From UBA1672 sp050633285 (GTDB lineage Bacteria > Pseudomonadota > Alphaproteobacteria > Micavibrionales > Micavibrionaceae), in assembly GCA_050633285.1 (NCBI GenBank), contig JBOEGG010000002.1:186001-250000 (forward strand): 64,000 nt of DNA. The letters run 5' to 3'. Numbering within the stretch: position 1 is the first letter of the stretch; each line of letters starts with the position of its first letter. This document shows positions 1-8,049 of the stretch, piece by piece. Under the pieces are notes generated by a model, which did no database searches, was not told the origin of the DNA, and worked only from the letters and a program-made list of their open reading frames with translations. A program made the translations under genes and the position numbers.

Positions 1-521
1 CAAACACGCCTCAATCACCGCATGATTATTGCATTGAATGTTCACATGGGATGTTTGAACCGGATGAGGATGTTAATACCCGTCTTCATGAACATGGCTT
101 TTCACAAGAGCAAGCGCAGGCTGCCTATGATTTGGCTGCGGATAAAATGGTACCGATGGTGCGTGAAATTGCCGCAGATTATCAGGCCGAGCGTGAAATT
201 GAGAAATTGATTGAGCATTTTGGCGGCGCGCAAAAATGGCGCGAAGTATCACGCCAGCTTTTATCATTTGGACGCAATAACATGCCCGAAGATGTGTTGG
301 ACAATTTGGCAAGTTCATATGAAGGCGTTATGGCACTACACCGTATGATGCAAGTTGGTGAGCCGAAACTGTCATCAAATAAGTCACAGGCCGTTGATAG
401 TACGAATGAAATGGAACTGACATCTATGATGCGTGATCCGCGTTACTGGAAGCACAAAGACCCTTCCTATATTGCAAAAGTCACGCAAGGGTACCAAAAC
501 CTGTACGGTGGTAAAGGGTAG
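1..521 (+). CDS. Phage capsid scaffolding/assembly protein (5' end cut by window edge)
   Basis: The reading frame is open from base 3, before the first ATG at 51, and the translated residues ahead of that ATG (an acidic stretch, then IECSHGMFEPD) look like part of the protein, so the true start is probably left of the window. The body is helical and acidic. It ends with a short conserved-looking tail, MMRDPRYWKHKDPSYI followed by a VTQGYQNLYGG motif, as in scaffold proteins of podoviruses. Scaffolds of this kind bind capsid subunits during procapsid assembly and then leave the shell. Its place directly ahead of the capsid gene fits T7 gene 9. Assignment rests on position and the C-terminal motif, not on a full alignment. 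Confidence 0.65.
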   Translation, partial: NTPQSPHDYCIECSHGMFEPDEDVNTRLHEHGFSQEQAQAAYDLAADKMVPMVREIAADYQAEREIEKLIEHFGGAQKWREVSRQLLSFGRNNMPEDVLDNLASSYEGVMALHRMMQVGEPKLSSNKSQAVDSTNEMELTSMMRDPRYWKHKDPSYIAKVTQGYQNLYGGKG

Positions 522-538
522 AGTGCCTTAAAACTATA

Positions 539-922
539 TTATGATTGAGATTCGGCAAAGCGCTGAGCAACATAGTCGTCAACAACCTTATGAAAGTTTG
601 CTTTCACCGTTTTTGTAAGCGGAAGGAACTGTAGTGCGATTTTGTTTGGCGCTTTACGAACAACACTAGCCTTATGATCAATTTCGATAATTTGACCACG
701 AAGCTTGAATTTTAGGGTAAAGATGCATTCCTGTCCGATTGCGAATAGACGTTCATCGCCAGCAACCATCATGCCGCCCGAACTCCAATTTTCAACCGGA
801 TGCATTTGACCGTTAATTATTGTAACACAACGATCATCCGACCTTCGCCCGTGCTGACGCTTTCGGGGTGTCTTGATTTCTGCTGTATTGTTACTATGTG
901 ACGTCATTGCTGTACCAAACAT
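539..922 (-). CDS. PilZ-domain c-di-GMP-binding protein carried inside the phage structural block
   Basis: A 127-residue protein (122 if the second Met is used) that is essentially one PilZ domain. Both signature parts are intact: RxxxR at residues 27-31 (RSDDR) and NxSxxG at 45-50 (NWSSGG), followed by alternating hydrophobic strands. PilZ domains bind cyclic di-GMP and change the activity of a partner in motility, surface attachment or exopolysaccharide control. It has no membrane segment or second domain, so it would act as a free adaptor. It lies on the strand opposite to the phage late genes, between scaffold and capsid, and its promoter would lie in the AT-rich stretch after 922. Capture from a host as phage cargo is inferred from this placement. 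Confidence 0.85.
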   Translation of the reverse strand: MFGTAMTSHSNNTAEIKTPRKRQHGRRSDDRCVTIINGQMHPVENWSSGGMMVAGDERLFAIGQECIFTLKFKLRGQIIEIDHKASVVRKAPNKIALQFLPLTKTVKANFHKVVDDYVAQRFAESQS

Positions 923-1029
923 TAAACTATTCCCATAAAACTTTATAACAACACGCTAATATTCATTTTTGTCGAAATTAAGGCAAAATTAACTTTTCTT
1001 TTAAAAGTAATAAAAAAATACGTTTTCTA

Positions 1030-1058
1030 TTGACAAAATAGGAATTAATTCATATAAA
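1030..1058 (+). promoter_or_regulatory. Near-consensus sigma-70 promoter
   Basis: TTGACA at 1030-1035 and TATAAA at 1053-1058 are separated by exactly 17 bases. This is the best sigma-70-type promoter I noticed in the window. It points rightwards, and transcription would begin near 1065, far ahead of the capsid start at 1294 and just before an intrinsic terminator. Confidence 0.75.
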
Positions 1059-1064
1059 TATCAC

Positions 1065-1179
1065 ATCAACGCCATTATTGCGTCTTTATTCCAAGGCGAA
1101 TCAAAATCATTAAAGGGCGTTTAGATAAGTTTCAGCCGATCAGACAACATCTTAAACAAGGTGCCTGATCGGTTTTTTT
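1065..1179 (+). ncRNA. Candidate small RNA of about 115 nt (or attenuated leader of the capsid operon)
   Basis: The promoter at 1030-1058 is followed within about 115 bases by a terminator hairpin at 1136-1179, and there is no open frame of note between them. Such a unit would give a short discrete transcript. It could instead be the 5' leader of the capsid transcript with read-through control. No known RNA family was recognised. The rest of the 370-base gap between the PilZ and capsid genes holds only AT-rich sequence and a small dyad at 1211-1227. Confidence 0.4.
1136..1179 (+). terminator. Intrinsic terminator upstream of the capsid gene
   Basis: CCGATCAG at 1136-1143 pairs perfectly with CTGATCGG at 1165-1172 across a 21-base loop, and seven T follow at 1173-1179. 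Confidence 0.75.
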
Positions 1180-1210
1180 GTGGGCTCATTTGGCCTTTTC
1201 TGAAATGTGA

Positions 1211-1227
1211 CATGTTCATGAAACATG
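1211..1227. promoter_or_regulatory. Inverted repeat, possible operator ahead of capsid gene
   Basis: CATGTT and AACATG form a 6-base inverted repeat with a 5-base spacer, about 70 bases upstream of the capsid start. It has the size of a small regulator site. No binding protein can be named. Confidence 0.3.
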
Positions 1228-1293
1228 GCAGGAAAAGACAACTGAATTGGTCTGTTTTCGAACTTTATTTCATTAAAATTAAAGAGGTTAAAT

Positions 1294-2127
1294 ATGTCTA
1301 CATCTATAGATCAGGCGTTCATTAAACAATTTGAACGTGAAGTACACGAAGCCTATCAGCGTCAAGGCTCTAAACTGCGTGCGACTGTCCGTACAGTATC
1401 CGATGTAAATGGTTCAAGTGCCGTTTTCCAAAAAGTAGGTAAAGGTACTGCGAGTACAAAATCAACACACGGAATGGTTCCGGTAATGAACCTTGATCAT
1501 TCAAATATCGAAGTGGTCTTGCAAGATTACTATGCAGGGGATTGGGTTGATCGTCTTGATGAGCTTAAAACAAACATTGATGAACGTCAGGTTATTGCAA
1601 ATGCCGGTGCACATGCATTGGGACGCAAGACAGATGAGTTGATTATCAATGCGTTATCCGATGCGTCTGTGAATACGTTGGCAGATGGCAATGTTGGTTT
1701 AACAAAGGATAAGATCTTAAGCGCGTTTGAAACATTTGGTGAAAATGACGTACCTGATGATGGTCAACGTTTTTGTGTTGTCGGTTGGAAACAGTGGAGC
1801 GATTTACTTGCAATTGATGAATTCGTAAATGCGGATTATATCGGCGCAGAAGCTCTGCCATTTGCAAGTATTACACAAGCAAAAATGTTCCTTGGGACAA
1901 TTTTCATCCCGCATTCAGGTCTTCCTGTTGATGGCAATGATATCCGTTCTTGTTTCTATTATCACAAAACAGCTGTTGGTCATGCCGCGGCCAGCGATGT
2001 GAAAACAGATGTCTCATGGCATGGCGATCGTGCGGCGCACTTTGTCAATAACATGATGAGCCAAGGATCTGGTTTGATCGATGAAAGTGGCATTATCACA
2101 ATCAATTGTGACGAGACACCGGACTAA
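1294..2127 (+). CDS. Phage major capsid protein
   Basis: A 277-residue protein with the character of podoviral capsid proteins related to T7 gp10: an N-terminal helix (FIKQFEREVHEAYQ), an early strand-rich part with GMVPVMNLDHS, and a middle stretch DYYAGDWVDRLDELK followed by a long helix with ERQVIANAGAHALGRKTDE. It would form the icosahedral shell after assembly on the scaffold encoded just upstream. The start is fixed by the purine-rich AAAGAGG about 8 bases before the ATG. A well isolated upstream promoter/terminator unit suggests strong, separately controlled expression. The length is slightly below T7 gp10A. Family assignment is by eye. Confidence 0.8.
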   Translation: MSTSIDQAFIKQFEREVHEAYQRQGSKLRATVRTVSDVNGSSAVFQKVGKGTASTKSTHGMVPVMNLDHSNIEVVLQDYYAGDWVDRLDELKTNIDERQVIANAGAHALGRKTDELIINALSDASVNTLADGNVGLTKDKILSAFETFGENDVPDDGQRFCVVGWKQWSDLLAIDEFVNADYIGAEALPFASITQAKMFLGTIFIPHSGLPVDGNDIRSCFYYHKTAVGHAAASDVKTDVSWHGDRAAHFVNNMMSQGSGLIDESGIITINCDETPD

Positions 2128-2158
2128 TATCATTTGAATAAATTTAAGGAGATTTCTT

Positions 2159-2398
2159 ATGGCTTTTACAGCATCTGACCTAAGCGTACTTGCATACGCA
2201 AACAACTTTACCCTGTGGCATTTCACAACAACGGATAGTGACATCACCACAGCAGGATATTTTAACAACACAGTTGATATGTTGAATGAAAATGACCTGA
2301 TAATTGCGAATATCGATACAGACGGAAGCCCGTCTACAACATTTTATGTTGTAACAGGCAATGACGGCAGCAGCGTCACTATAACAGCTTACGCCTAG
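2159..2398 (+). CDS. Small phage head-region protein, unknown role
   Basis: A 79-residue acidic, strand-rich protein with an AAGGAG-like ribosome site shortly before its ATG. Features seen: a start of type MAFTASDLSVLAY, then FTLWHFTTTDSD, GYFN and DLIIANID. Short proteins with this LWHY/GYF pattern commonly sit behind the capsid gene in podovirus-like elements, where a head decoration or head-completion role is possible but unproven. It follows the capsid gene by 31 bases and is probably cotranscribed with it. Confidence 0.6.
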   Translation: MAFTASDLSVLAYANNFTLWHFTTTDSDITTAGYFNNTVDMLNENDLIIANIDTDGSPSTTFYVVTGNDGSSVTITAYA

Positions 2399-2650
2399 CG
2401 CATAGAGTTGTTCTAATCCGCGAAAAGCGCCGCGAGTTAATCGCATGGCGCGATGTTGCGAAAGAACCGAAGGGGCTTTATTCCTCCTCACTTACACCTT
2501 TCGGATCTACGCCGCATTTATAAATACGCTGTATCGATGATATAGGCAGTCCCGCTATCCTTGCGGGGCTGTCTTCCTGTAAATTTGTGTTGTCATAATA
2601 GATATGTTATGTATCCGCTACTTTCTCGTGGAATAGGAGTAGAAGATAAA
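2399..2650 (+). other. 250-base spacer with an attenuator-like hairpin, no supported gene
   Basis: GCAGTCCCGC pairs with GCGGGGCTGT (two G-U wobbles) at 2547-2572 around a 7-base loop, but only a weak pyrimidine tail follows. An open frame through 2404-2523 has no usable start codon. The stretch ahead of 2540 contains GC-rich repeats of CGCG/GCGC type with no clear function. Confidence 0.45.
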
Positions 2651-3187
2651 ATGGTACGTACAAAACCGGAATTAACCAGAGATCAGGCAAAGCGACAACA
2701 AGTCGCAAAAGGTATGGAATTCCAGGCGCGCGAACTTGCCAGCTGTTTTAACAATACGATTGTCACACAACTTAGAGAAAAGGGGCTTATCAAGGATAAT
2801 GATGAGAGCCTGACACGAAGAGTAAAGGCAAACTTTACAGACACTGATAAGATAAAAACATATGTTGAAATTGATACGGATTTCAGCATCTCAATCGAAA
2901 GACTTGGAAAATCTGTGCGGCTTGTTCCTGATCAAAATAACGATGGTTGTTATAGTCTGGTAAAGGGACAAACATCGGCAGAAAAAGCAAGAGATATGCT
3001 ACAGGCTGTTAATAATGAACTGCGCTCAAACGGATTACCATTTAAATATGCCGCGGGCGGAGAACCAATGGGAACTGTTCGAACAGGTAGTATGGAAAGT
3101 GGATATACTGTCTCGAATAAGGCCTCTGAAATTACGCGTGTTGCATCCCAAGAAGCACGAACAGAACTAGGGATCGACCCACTTTAA
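2651..3187 (+). CDS. Unknown phage structural-region protein
   Basis: A 178-residue protein of unrecognised family between the capsid and tail-tube genes. An upstream extension to 2561 is possible, but the ATG at 2651 has an AGGAG site about 11 bases ahead and starts a sensible charged helix (MVRTKPELTRDQAKRQQ). The sequence is polar and helix-rich at first, then has a strand-rich middle (YVEIDTDFSISIERLG and RLVPDQNNDGCYSLVKG). There is no signal peptide or membrane segment. Position suggests a head-tail connection or assembly function, but nothing in the sequence proves it. Confidence 0.5.
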   Translation: MVRTKPELTRDQAKRQQVAKGMEFQARELASCFNNTIVTQLREKGLIKDNDESLTRRVKANFTDTDKIKTYVEIDTDFSISIERLGKSVRLVPDQNNDGCYSLVKGQTSAEKARDMLQAVNNELRSNGLPFKYAAGGEPMGTVRTGSMESGYTVSNKASEITRVASQEARTELGIDPL

Positions 3188-3216
3188 AATATAAAACGAT
3201 ACATAAATTCAACGAC

Positions 3217-3243
3217 AGCCTCGCATTAAGCGGGGCTTTTTTT
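3217..3243 (+). terminator. Intrinsic terminator between the unknown gene and tail tube A
   Basis: AGCCTCGC at 3217-3224 pairs with GCGGGGCT at 3230-3237 (one G-U), followed by a run of T to 3243. The next ribosome site lies only about 10 bases further on. Confidence 0.75.
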
Positions 3244-3269
3244 ATACCTAATATGAAGGAGAGAATAAA

Positions 3270-3839
3270 ATGGCTTTATCAGATATAGGCTTATGCTCAC
3301 GCGCATTGATTAAAATTGGCGCCGCACCGATTAGTAGCTTCGATGATGGAAGTGCCGAGAGTGAAATCGCAGGGGCATTATTTCCGCAAATCAGAGATAC
3401 ATTGCTTTCTGCCTATGCATGGAGCTTTGCAACAGGGCAAGTCGTGCTTAATCGTTTAAGCACAGACCCGATTGCAGATTATGATTACGCCTATCAATTA
3501 CCCAATGATTTCCTTCGTGCCTTTAGCGCAGGAAGTGGCACGCGCGGGCGCGGACTTAACTACCGTATCGCTGGGCGCGCTCTTCATACGAATGCGCCCG
3601 ATGTTATTTTGACCTATATCTATAGACCGGAAGAAGAAACATTTCCCCCATATTTCGATCAGGCATTAATCGCAAGATTGGCGGCGGAGTTCACAATTCC
3701 GGTGACAGAAAATACATCACGGTCCGAAACTATGCTCTCCATTGCAGAGCGTGAATTTCAACGCGCCCGTCAAGTCGATGCACAGCAAGACACACCGGGA
3801 CGTATTGAGGATTTCACCCTAATTGATATTCGCGGATAA
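3270..3839 (+). CDS. Tail tubular protein A-like (T7 gp11 type) head-tail adaptor
   Basis: A 189-residue protein that matches the pattern of the gp11 family: an opening MALSDIGLCSRALIKIGAAPI, then LFPQIRDTLLSAYAWSFAT, a YAYQLPNDFLRAF motif, and a C-terminal helix with AEREFQRARQVDAQ. In T7 this protein forms a ring below the portal and anchors gp12 and the fibres. Here the partner tail tube B gene follows after two inserted genes. AAGGAG lies 8 bases ahead of the ATG. A terminator-like hairpin separates it from the upstream gene. Confidence 0.8.
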   Translation: MALSDIGLCSRALIKIGAAPISSFDDGSAESEIAGALFPQIRDTLLSAYAWSFATGQVVLNRLSTDPIADYDYAYQLPNDFLRAFSAGSGTRGRGLNYRIAGRALHTNAPDVILTYIYRPEEETFPPYFDQALIARLAAEFTIPVTENTSRSETMLSIAEREFQRARQVDAQQDTPGRIEDFTLIDIRG

Positions 3840-3862
3840 AATAAGCAAAAGGAAACAGCGCA

Positions 3863-4678
3863 ATGAACTTTACAAACATGATATCAAATAACCTGATTTC
3901 TAATAGCGTCGGTAACAACCTCGTCAATGATGAAGATGACGTGAGACGTGTGAAAGATGGTTTGAACACATTAGGATTGTTCGATAATGATACCGCCCCA
4001 GAGCCACATGGTTACATAACCCGTCCAATGGATGAGGGGATAAAAACTTTTCAAAAACGCGAGAATTTATGCATTGACGGGAGACTATTTCCGGAAGGGG
4101 AAACAGAAAACACGATGTTAAACAGGCTTTCTACAACTGAAGGTACGCAGGAGGAGAATGTCCCCATTCCGCCACGTAAACCGGAAACCCCAAATGAACC
4201 CGAACCACCAATTCCTCCGCGTAAACCATCTCCTCCGAAAGAAGGTGGGCATGATAACAAAGAAGAATGTGAAAGAGTGCAAAGTACGATTAGGAAAGTG
4301 GAAGGTGAGCTTGTGCTTTTAAAAAAGGTGCATACTGAGCATAGGGAGAGAATAGCTTTGGCTGAAGTGCAGAGAGAAGAAGCAGAAGCGAGTTTTAATG
4401 AAGTACAAGGAAGGAAAATTATATCACATGCTCCATCTTTAGCTTGGTCTTTGTCTGAAACAGATAGCGACGAATCGTCTCTGTTCGCGCAAATTCTTGA
4501 AACGAATGTAAATATAGCGAGAGATCCAGAAGTGGTAGTGCAGAATAATAGGTTGAAAGAAATAGAGGGTAGGCTTCAAAACCTTAAGGAAGATTTAGAA
4601 AAAATAGAAGAAAGCATTACAGCTAAGGAGCAGGAGTTAAATATGCTTCAAGAGATAGTTGGAAATATATGTACATAA
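3863..4678 (+). CDS. Virion-type protein with N-terminal peptidoglycan-binding domain, Pro-rich linker and coiled coil
   Basis: A 271-residue protein with three parts. Residues 1-95 form a peptidoglycan-binding-like domain containing PEPHGYITRPMDEGIKTFQ and IDGRLFPEGETE, closely matched by the first 90 residues of the muramidase protein at 12851. Residues 100-130 are a proline-rich linker with two IPPRKP units. Residues 135-271 are a charged coiled coil. No enzyme domain is present. It sits between the tail tube A and B genes, where a role in contact with the cell wall during infection is plausible but inferred. A duplication of the N-terminal module with the 12851 gene is evident from the shared motifs. 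Confidence 0.6.
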   Translation: MNFTNMISNNLISNSVGNNLVNDEDDVRRVKDGLNTLGLFDNDTAPEPHGYITRPMDEGIKTFQKRENLCIDGRLFPEGETENTMLNRLSTTEGTQEENVPIPPRKPETPNEPEPPIPPRKPSPPKEGGHDNKEECERVQSTIRKVEGELVLLKKVHTEHRERIALAEVQREEAEASFNEVQGRKIISHAPSLAWSLSETDSDESSLFAQILETNVNIARDPEVVVQNNRLKEIEGRLQNLKEDLEKIEESITAKEQELNMLQEIVGNICT

Positions 4679-4679
4679 G

Positions 4680-5300
4680 TTATTGAGCACGGTTAGCAAT
4701 AGCCGATACTCCGTTAAATCCCCGATCTTGTAGCTCAATACTTATTGCTTTGCGGTGTTTAGGGCTTTGTTCCATAACGTTATTAATCCAATTAAGTTGC
4801 AGTATCAAATCAGGAGGTAGTGCCAGACCGTCCAGATGGGCACGAAGAAGTTCTTCTATACTATCTGGTGACATCTGGGATGAAAGAGAAACAGTCTCTA
4901 TAGCTATCTGTTTAAATAGAAAAAACGATTTTTCGCGATCTCTTAGGTTATATGGTCCATATCGGTAGATAAGAGCAAGCCGAAGGCTTGATAATAGTGT
5001 GGCTTGATGTTGGCTTATGGCCGTTTCGTATAGAGTTATGGCCTTCTGTAAGTCTTGATCGTGGCATATTCCTTTTTCATGGATAAGTGCTTGCACGAAA
5101 CTGAGAGAGGTGTCTAGCATAATGGGCAAGTCTTGGCAGTTAGCAACGTTCAAATTTGTAAGGAACGCATTTTGTTTCTGTTCTGAAAGTGGCCTGAGAT
5201 AGTTGTGTGTAGATTGTACTGTACTTAAAGAAACGGCGATGATGGTGAATGTGCAAAGAAGGATGCTAACAGGTAGAACTTTTTGCCGTGAAAATTTCAT
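4680..5300 (-). CDS. Secreted or anchored Sel1-like repeat protein inserted in the phage region
   Basis: A 206-residue protein on the strand opposite to the phage genes. Residues 8-28 are hydrophobic (LPVSILLCTFTIIAVSLSTV), a signal anchor or cleavable signal. The rest is helical with TPR/Sel1-like pairs, for example KAITLYETAISQHQATLLSS followed by LRLALIYRYGP, and REKSFFLFKQIA. Sel1 repeats mediate protein-protein contacts. The stop codon is two bases from the end of the facing phage gene, so the two are convergent. Together with the broken Sel1 gene at 15033 it looks like cargo that is not part of the virion. The repeats are degenerate. Confidence 0.55.
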   Translation of the reverse strand: MKFSRQKVLPVSILLCTFTIIAVSLSTVQSTHNYLRPLSEQKQNAFLTNLNVANCQDLPIMLDTSLSFVQALIHEKGICHDQDLQKAITLYETAISQHQATLLSSLRLALIYRYGPYNLRDREKSFFLFKQIAIETVSLSSQMSPDSIEELLRAHLDGLALPPDLILQLNWINNVMEQSPKHRKAISIELQDRGFNGVSAIANRAQ

Positions 5301-5457
5301 AGGTTTGCACTCTGCTAACTGACCAATTTAAAAACCATAAGGCATGATAGTGCAAAAATAAAGAAAACATTGAAAAGGCCGGGGATATGGGTGGAAAAGC
5401 GCGCATCATCTAAAGAGCGCTTGGGAAGACCAATACAGAACAAAAACGAAATTATTC

Positions 5458-5479
5458 ACCGCCTTCGGGCGGTTTTTTA
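5458..5479 (+). terminator. Intrinsic terminator ahead of tail tube B
   Basis: ACCGCC-TTCG-GGCGGT with a stable UUCG tetraloop, then TTTTTTAT. The tail tube B start lies 40 bases downstream. The 157 bases between the Sel1 gene start (5300) and this hairpin show no other feature. Confidence 0.85.
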
Positions 5480-5518
5480 TTGCCTAAATCTAATTATATA
5501 GGAAGAAAAGGACGAAAT

Positions 5519-7468
5519 ATGACCAGAATTCGTGATATCAAAACCACATTCACAGCCGGAGAAATATCATCTGAGTTGCTTGGCCGTGGCGATTTACGCG
5601 CTTATGATAACGGGGCGTTATCCTTACGCAATGTATTCATTAATCCCACCGGGGGGGTAACACGGCGTTTTGGCCTTGGTTATATTGATACTGCACCTGC
5701 GGCAGGTAAGTTGATCGCTTTTGAATTTAATACGCAACAAACTGCGCTGCTTGTCATTACTGACGGGCAGATAGATATCTATTCGGGTGGTGTAAAAGAG
5801 GTAAGCTTAGCTGCGCCGTGGAATGCAGATCAGATAAAACAACTCGCCTGGACACAAAGCGCGGACACATTGTTGCTGGTGCATCCGGATGTTTCACCTA
5901 AAAAATTGGTACGCAGTGGTATGGGCGTGTGGAGCTTGGATGATTGGAGCTTTTTCGCAGATGAAAACATTATATATCACCCATACTTTAAATTTGCAGA
6001 TAGCGAGGTAACGTTAATATCAAGTGCTCTGCAAGGGGAAATTACTTTAACCGCTTCGGCAGATGTATTTGCACCCGCGCATGAAGGCACACGATTACGA
6101 GTGCGCGGTATAGATGTAGAGATCACGGATTACGATTCACCAACTGTTGTTACTGGCACAGTTATTCCGAAAAAGAACCCGGATTATGATCCAGATGTAA
6201 CAGAAAGCGAAGAATTTTTATATTTGCCGGATACAGACCCCTCTATCGATTGGTTTGAACAGGCATTTAGTGCAGTGCGTGGATACCCTGTGACGGTGGC
6301 ATTCCATCAGGATCGTTTGGTAATTGGCGGTACACGGGATTTACCAAACCGTTTATGGTTTTCAAAATCAGGCGATTTATTCAATTTTGACCTTGGTGAA
6401 GGCTTAGATGATGAAGCAATAGAATTTTCTATCCTGTCCGATCAGGTAAACGCCATTCGCGGGATATTCTCTTCCCGTCATTTACAGGTCTTCACAAGTG
6501 GCGCAGAGTGGATGGTGACAGGCGATCCGTTGACACCGCAATCGGTACAGATCAGACGGCAAACACGAACAGGATCACGTATTGATCGCTATATCCCGCC
6601 GGTAAATGTTGATGGTGCAACGCTCTATGTTGCGCGTAACGCGCAGGAAATTCATGAATATCTTTATACTGATTTGGAGCAAGCTTATACATCAACTGAC
6701 CTTGCATTGCTTTCCCGTCATGTCATTAAAGACCCGATTGAGCAGGATTACGACCAGAAAAATCGGTTGCTTTTTGTTGCCCGTGAAGATGGAAAATTTG
6801 CAAGCCTCACCGTGTTTCGTGCGGAGCAAGTCTCGGCTTGGACACTCCATGAAACGGATGGGAACGTACAGTCTATCGCCGTGGTAGGAGATGAGGTTTA
6901 TATGATGGTTGAACGGGATGGGGCATATTTGATTGAAATATTTGACTCCAACCTACATCTGGATTCCGCATTAGCCGGAGAAGTCGCGACACCCGCGAGC
7001 GTATGGTCAGGTCTGGATCATTTGAATGGAAAGTCCGTCTCCATCGTCGCAGACGGCGTGGTTTTACCTCAACAAACAGTAATCGGTGGCAGCATAACAT
7101 TATCAGAAGCGGCTCTAAAGGTTGAGATCGGTTTACCCTACACGCATGTAATAGAGCCATTGCCACCAAACGAAGTTGAAAAAGTCGGAGCCGGACGAAA
7201 ACTACGTTTGATCGAAGCTATCTTTCGTATTCAAAAGACTTCCTCTCTACGTCTTGATGTCGGGCGCGGGGCATCTGATGTCCCGTTAAAACAGCTCGGC
7301 GATAGCGGGTTGCTTGATGGGCAGGCAGAGAACTTTAGCGGTGATGTAAGAGTACGTGCGCTTGGCTGGCAAAAAGATGGTACGCAACCTTTGTGGAAGA
7401 TAGAGCAAACAGCACCTCTGCCGTTTACGCTGCTCTCCGTTGCATTTGAAATAAAAGTGAATGACTAA
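5519..7468 (+). CDS. Tail tubular protein B-like (T7 gp12 type)
   Basis: A 649-residue protein with the opening typical of the gp12 family: TTFTAGEISSELLGRGDL, then YDNGALSLRNVFINPTGGVTRRFG. Later parts include AFHQDRLVIGGTRDLPNRLWFSKSGD and QVFTSGAEWMV, both typical of phage tail-nozzle proteins. In T7 gp12 forms the hexameric nozzle that carries the tail fibres. The ATG at 5519 is preferred over the frame start at 5480 because GGAAGAAAAGGA precedes it and the family motif follows at once. It belongs to the same late operon as tail tube A but is preceded by its own hairpin. Confidence 0.85.
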   Translation: MTRIRDIKTTFTAGEISSELLGRGDLRAYDNGALSLRNVFINPTGGVTRRFGLGYIDTAPAAGKLIAFEFNTQQTALLVITDGQIDIYSGGVKEVSLAAPWNADQIKQLAWTQSADTLLLVHPDVSPKKLVRSGMGVWSLDDWSFFADENIIYHPYFKFADSEVTLISSALQGEITLTASADVFAPAHEGTRLRVRGIDVEITDYDSPTVVTGTVIPKKNPDYDPDVTESEEFLYLPDTDPSIDWFEQAFSAVRGYPVTVAFHQDRLVIGGTRDLPNRLWFSKSGDLFNFDLGEGLDDEAIEFSILSDQVNAIRGIFSSRHLQVFTSGAEWMVTGDPLTPQSVQIRRQTRTGSRIDRYIPPVNVDGATLYVARNAQEIHEYLYTDLEQAYTSTDLALLSRHVIKDPIEQDYDQKNRLLFVAREDGKFASLTVFRAEQVSAWTLHETDGNVQSIAVVGDEVYMMVERDGAYLIEIFDSNLHLDSALAGEVATPASVWSGLDHLNGKSVSIVADGVVLPQQTVIGGSITLSEAALKVEIGLPYTHVIEPLPPNEVEKVGAGRKLRLIEAIFRIQKTSSLRLDVGRGASDVPLKQLGDSGLLDGQAENFSGDVRVRALGWQKDGTQPLWKIEQTAPLPFTLLSVAFEIKVND

Positions 7469-7488
7469 AATATAGGAAAGAAAATATT

Positions 7489-7971
7489 ATGGCGACATTA
7501 GTTCCAACACTAACAACTGCATTAGTATCCCAAGGCGTTGGTCTTGCGGCAAATGCCCTGAGCGATAGCAGTAACGATTTGGCTGTTAAGCAATTACAGG
7601 ATCAACAAAATTTACAAGAACGCCAACTCCGTGCAGATGCAGCTCTTGAAAAACAAAAAATAGCAACAGATGCAACCAATGCAGAAGAAGACCGTCAAAA
7701 AGCACTACGGCGTGCAGTATCCCGTCAAAAAGCAAGTTTTGGCGGGCAGGGTATCAGCACAGGGTCAGGTTCCTCTCAGGCCGTTCTACTCGGTTTGTTT
7801 GAGGAGAGTGAAGAAGAAAAGAGACGCCGTGAAGAGCTGGATTCCTTACGCGTAAATGCAATAGACCAAGACGTGGCACAAAAAAAATCTATTAATGTAT
7901 TACAGCGCACGCAACTGGAAGAAAAACAAAGAATGAATAGTATTTCATCAGGTATTTCCACTCTCTTTTAA
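7489..7971 (+). CDS. Internal virion protein-like (T7 gp14 type)
   Basis: A 160-residue protein with a small hydrophobic N-terminus (TTALVSQGVGLAANALSD), then a long Gln/Lys/Arg/Glu-rich coiled coil interrupted by a glycine-rich turn (KASFGGQGISTGSGSSQAVL). This layout is common for the short gp14-like proteins that in T7 form the first part of the ejected trans-envelope channel. It follows tail tube B by 20 bases, the same position as in T7. The large partner proteins gp15 and gp16 do not follow; the tail spike comes next. The family call is by layout and position. Confidence 0.55.
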   Translation: MATLVPTLTTALVSQGVGLAANALSDSSNDLAVKQLQDQQNLQERQLRADAALEKQKIATDATNAEEDRQKALRRAVSRQKASFGGQGISTGSGSSQAVLLGLFEESEEEKRRREELDSLRVNAIDQDVAQKKSINVLQRTQLEEKQRMNSISSGISTLF

Positions 7972-8004
7972 CTCAACACAAATAGCGTTTTATTACGAAT
8001 TTAT

Positions 8005-8027
8005 GCCGATTTTATCGGCTTTTTTTA
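8005..8027 (+). terminator. Intrinsic terminator ahead of the tail spike gene
   Basis: GCCGAT-TTT-ATCGGC followed by eight T. The AGGAGG ribosome site of the next gene begins about 12 bases downstream. Confidence 0.8.
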
Positions 8028-8049
8028 TGCTTTTAATTAGGAGGAACCA

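Noticed and set aside
2404..2523. Open frame encoding a plausible-looking 39-residue peptide after the small head gene
   Set aside because: No ATG, GTG or TTG start with a ribosome site lies in the frame, and the stretch is short.
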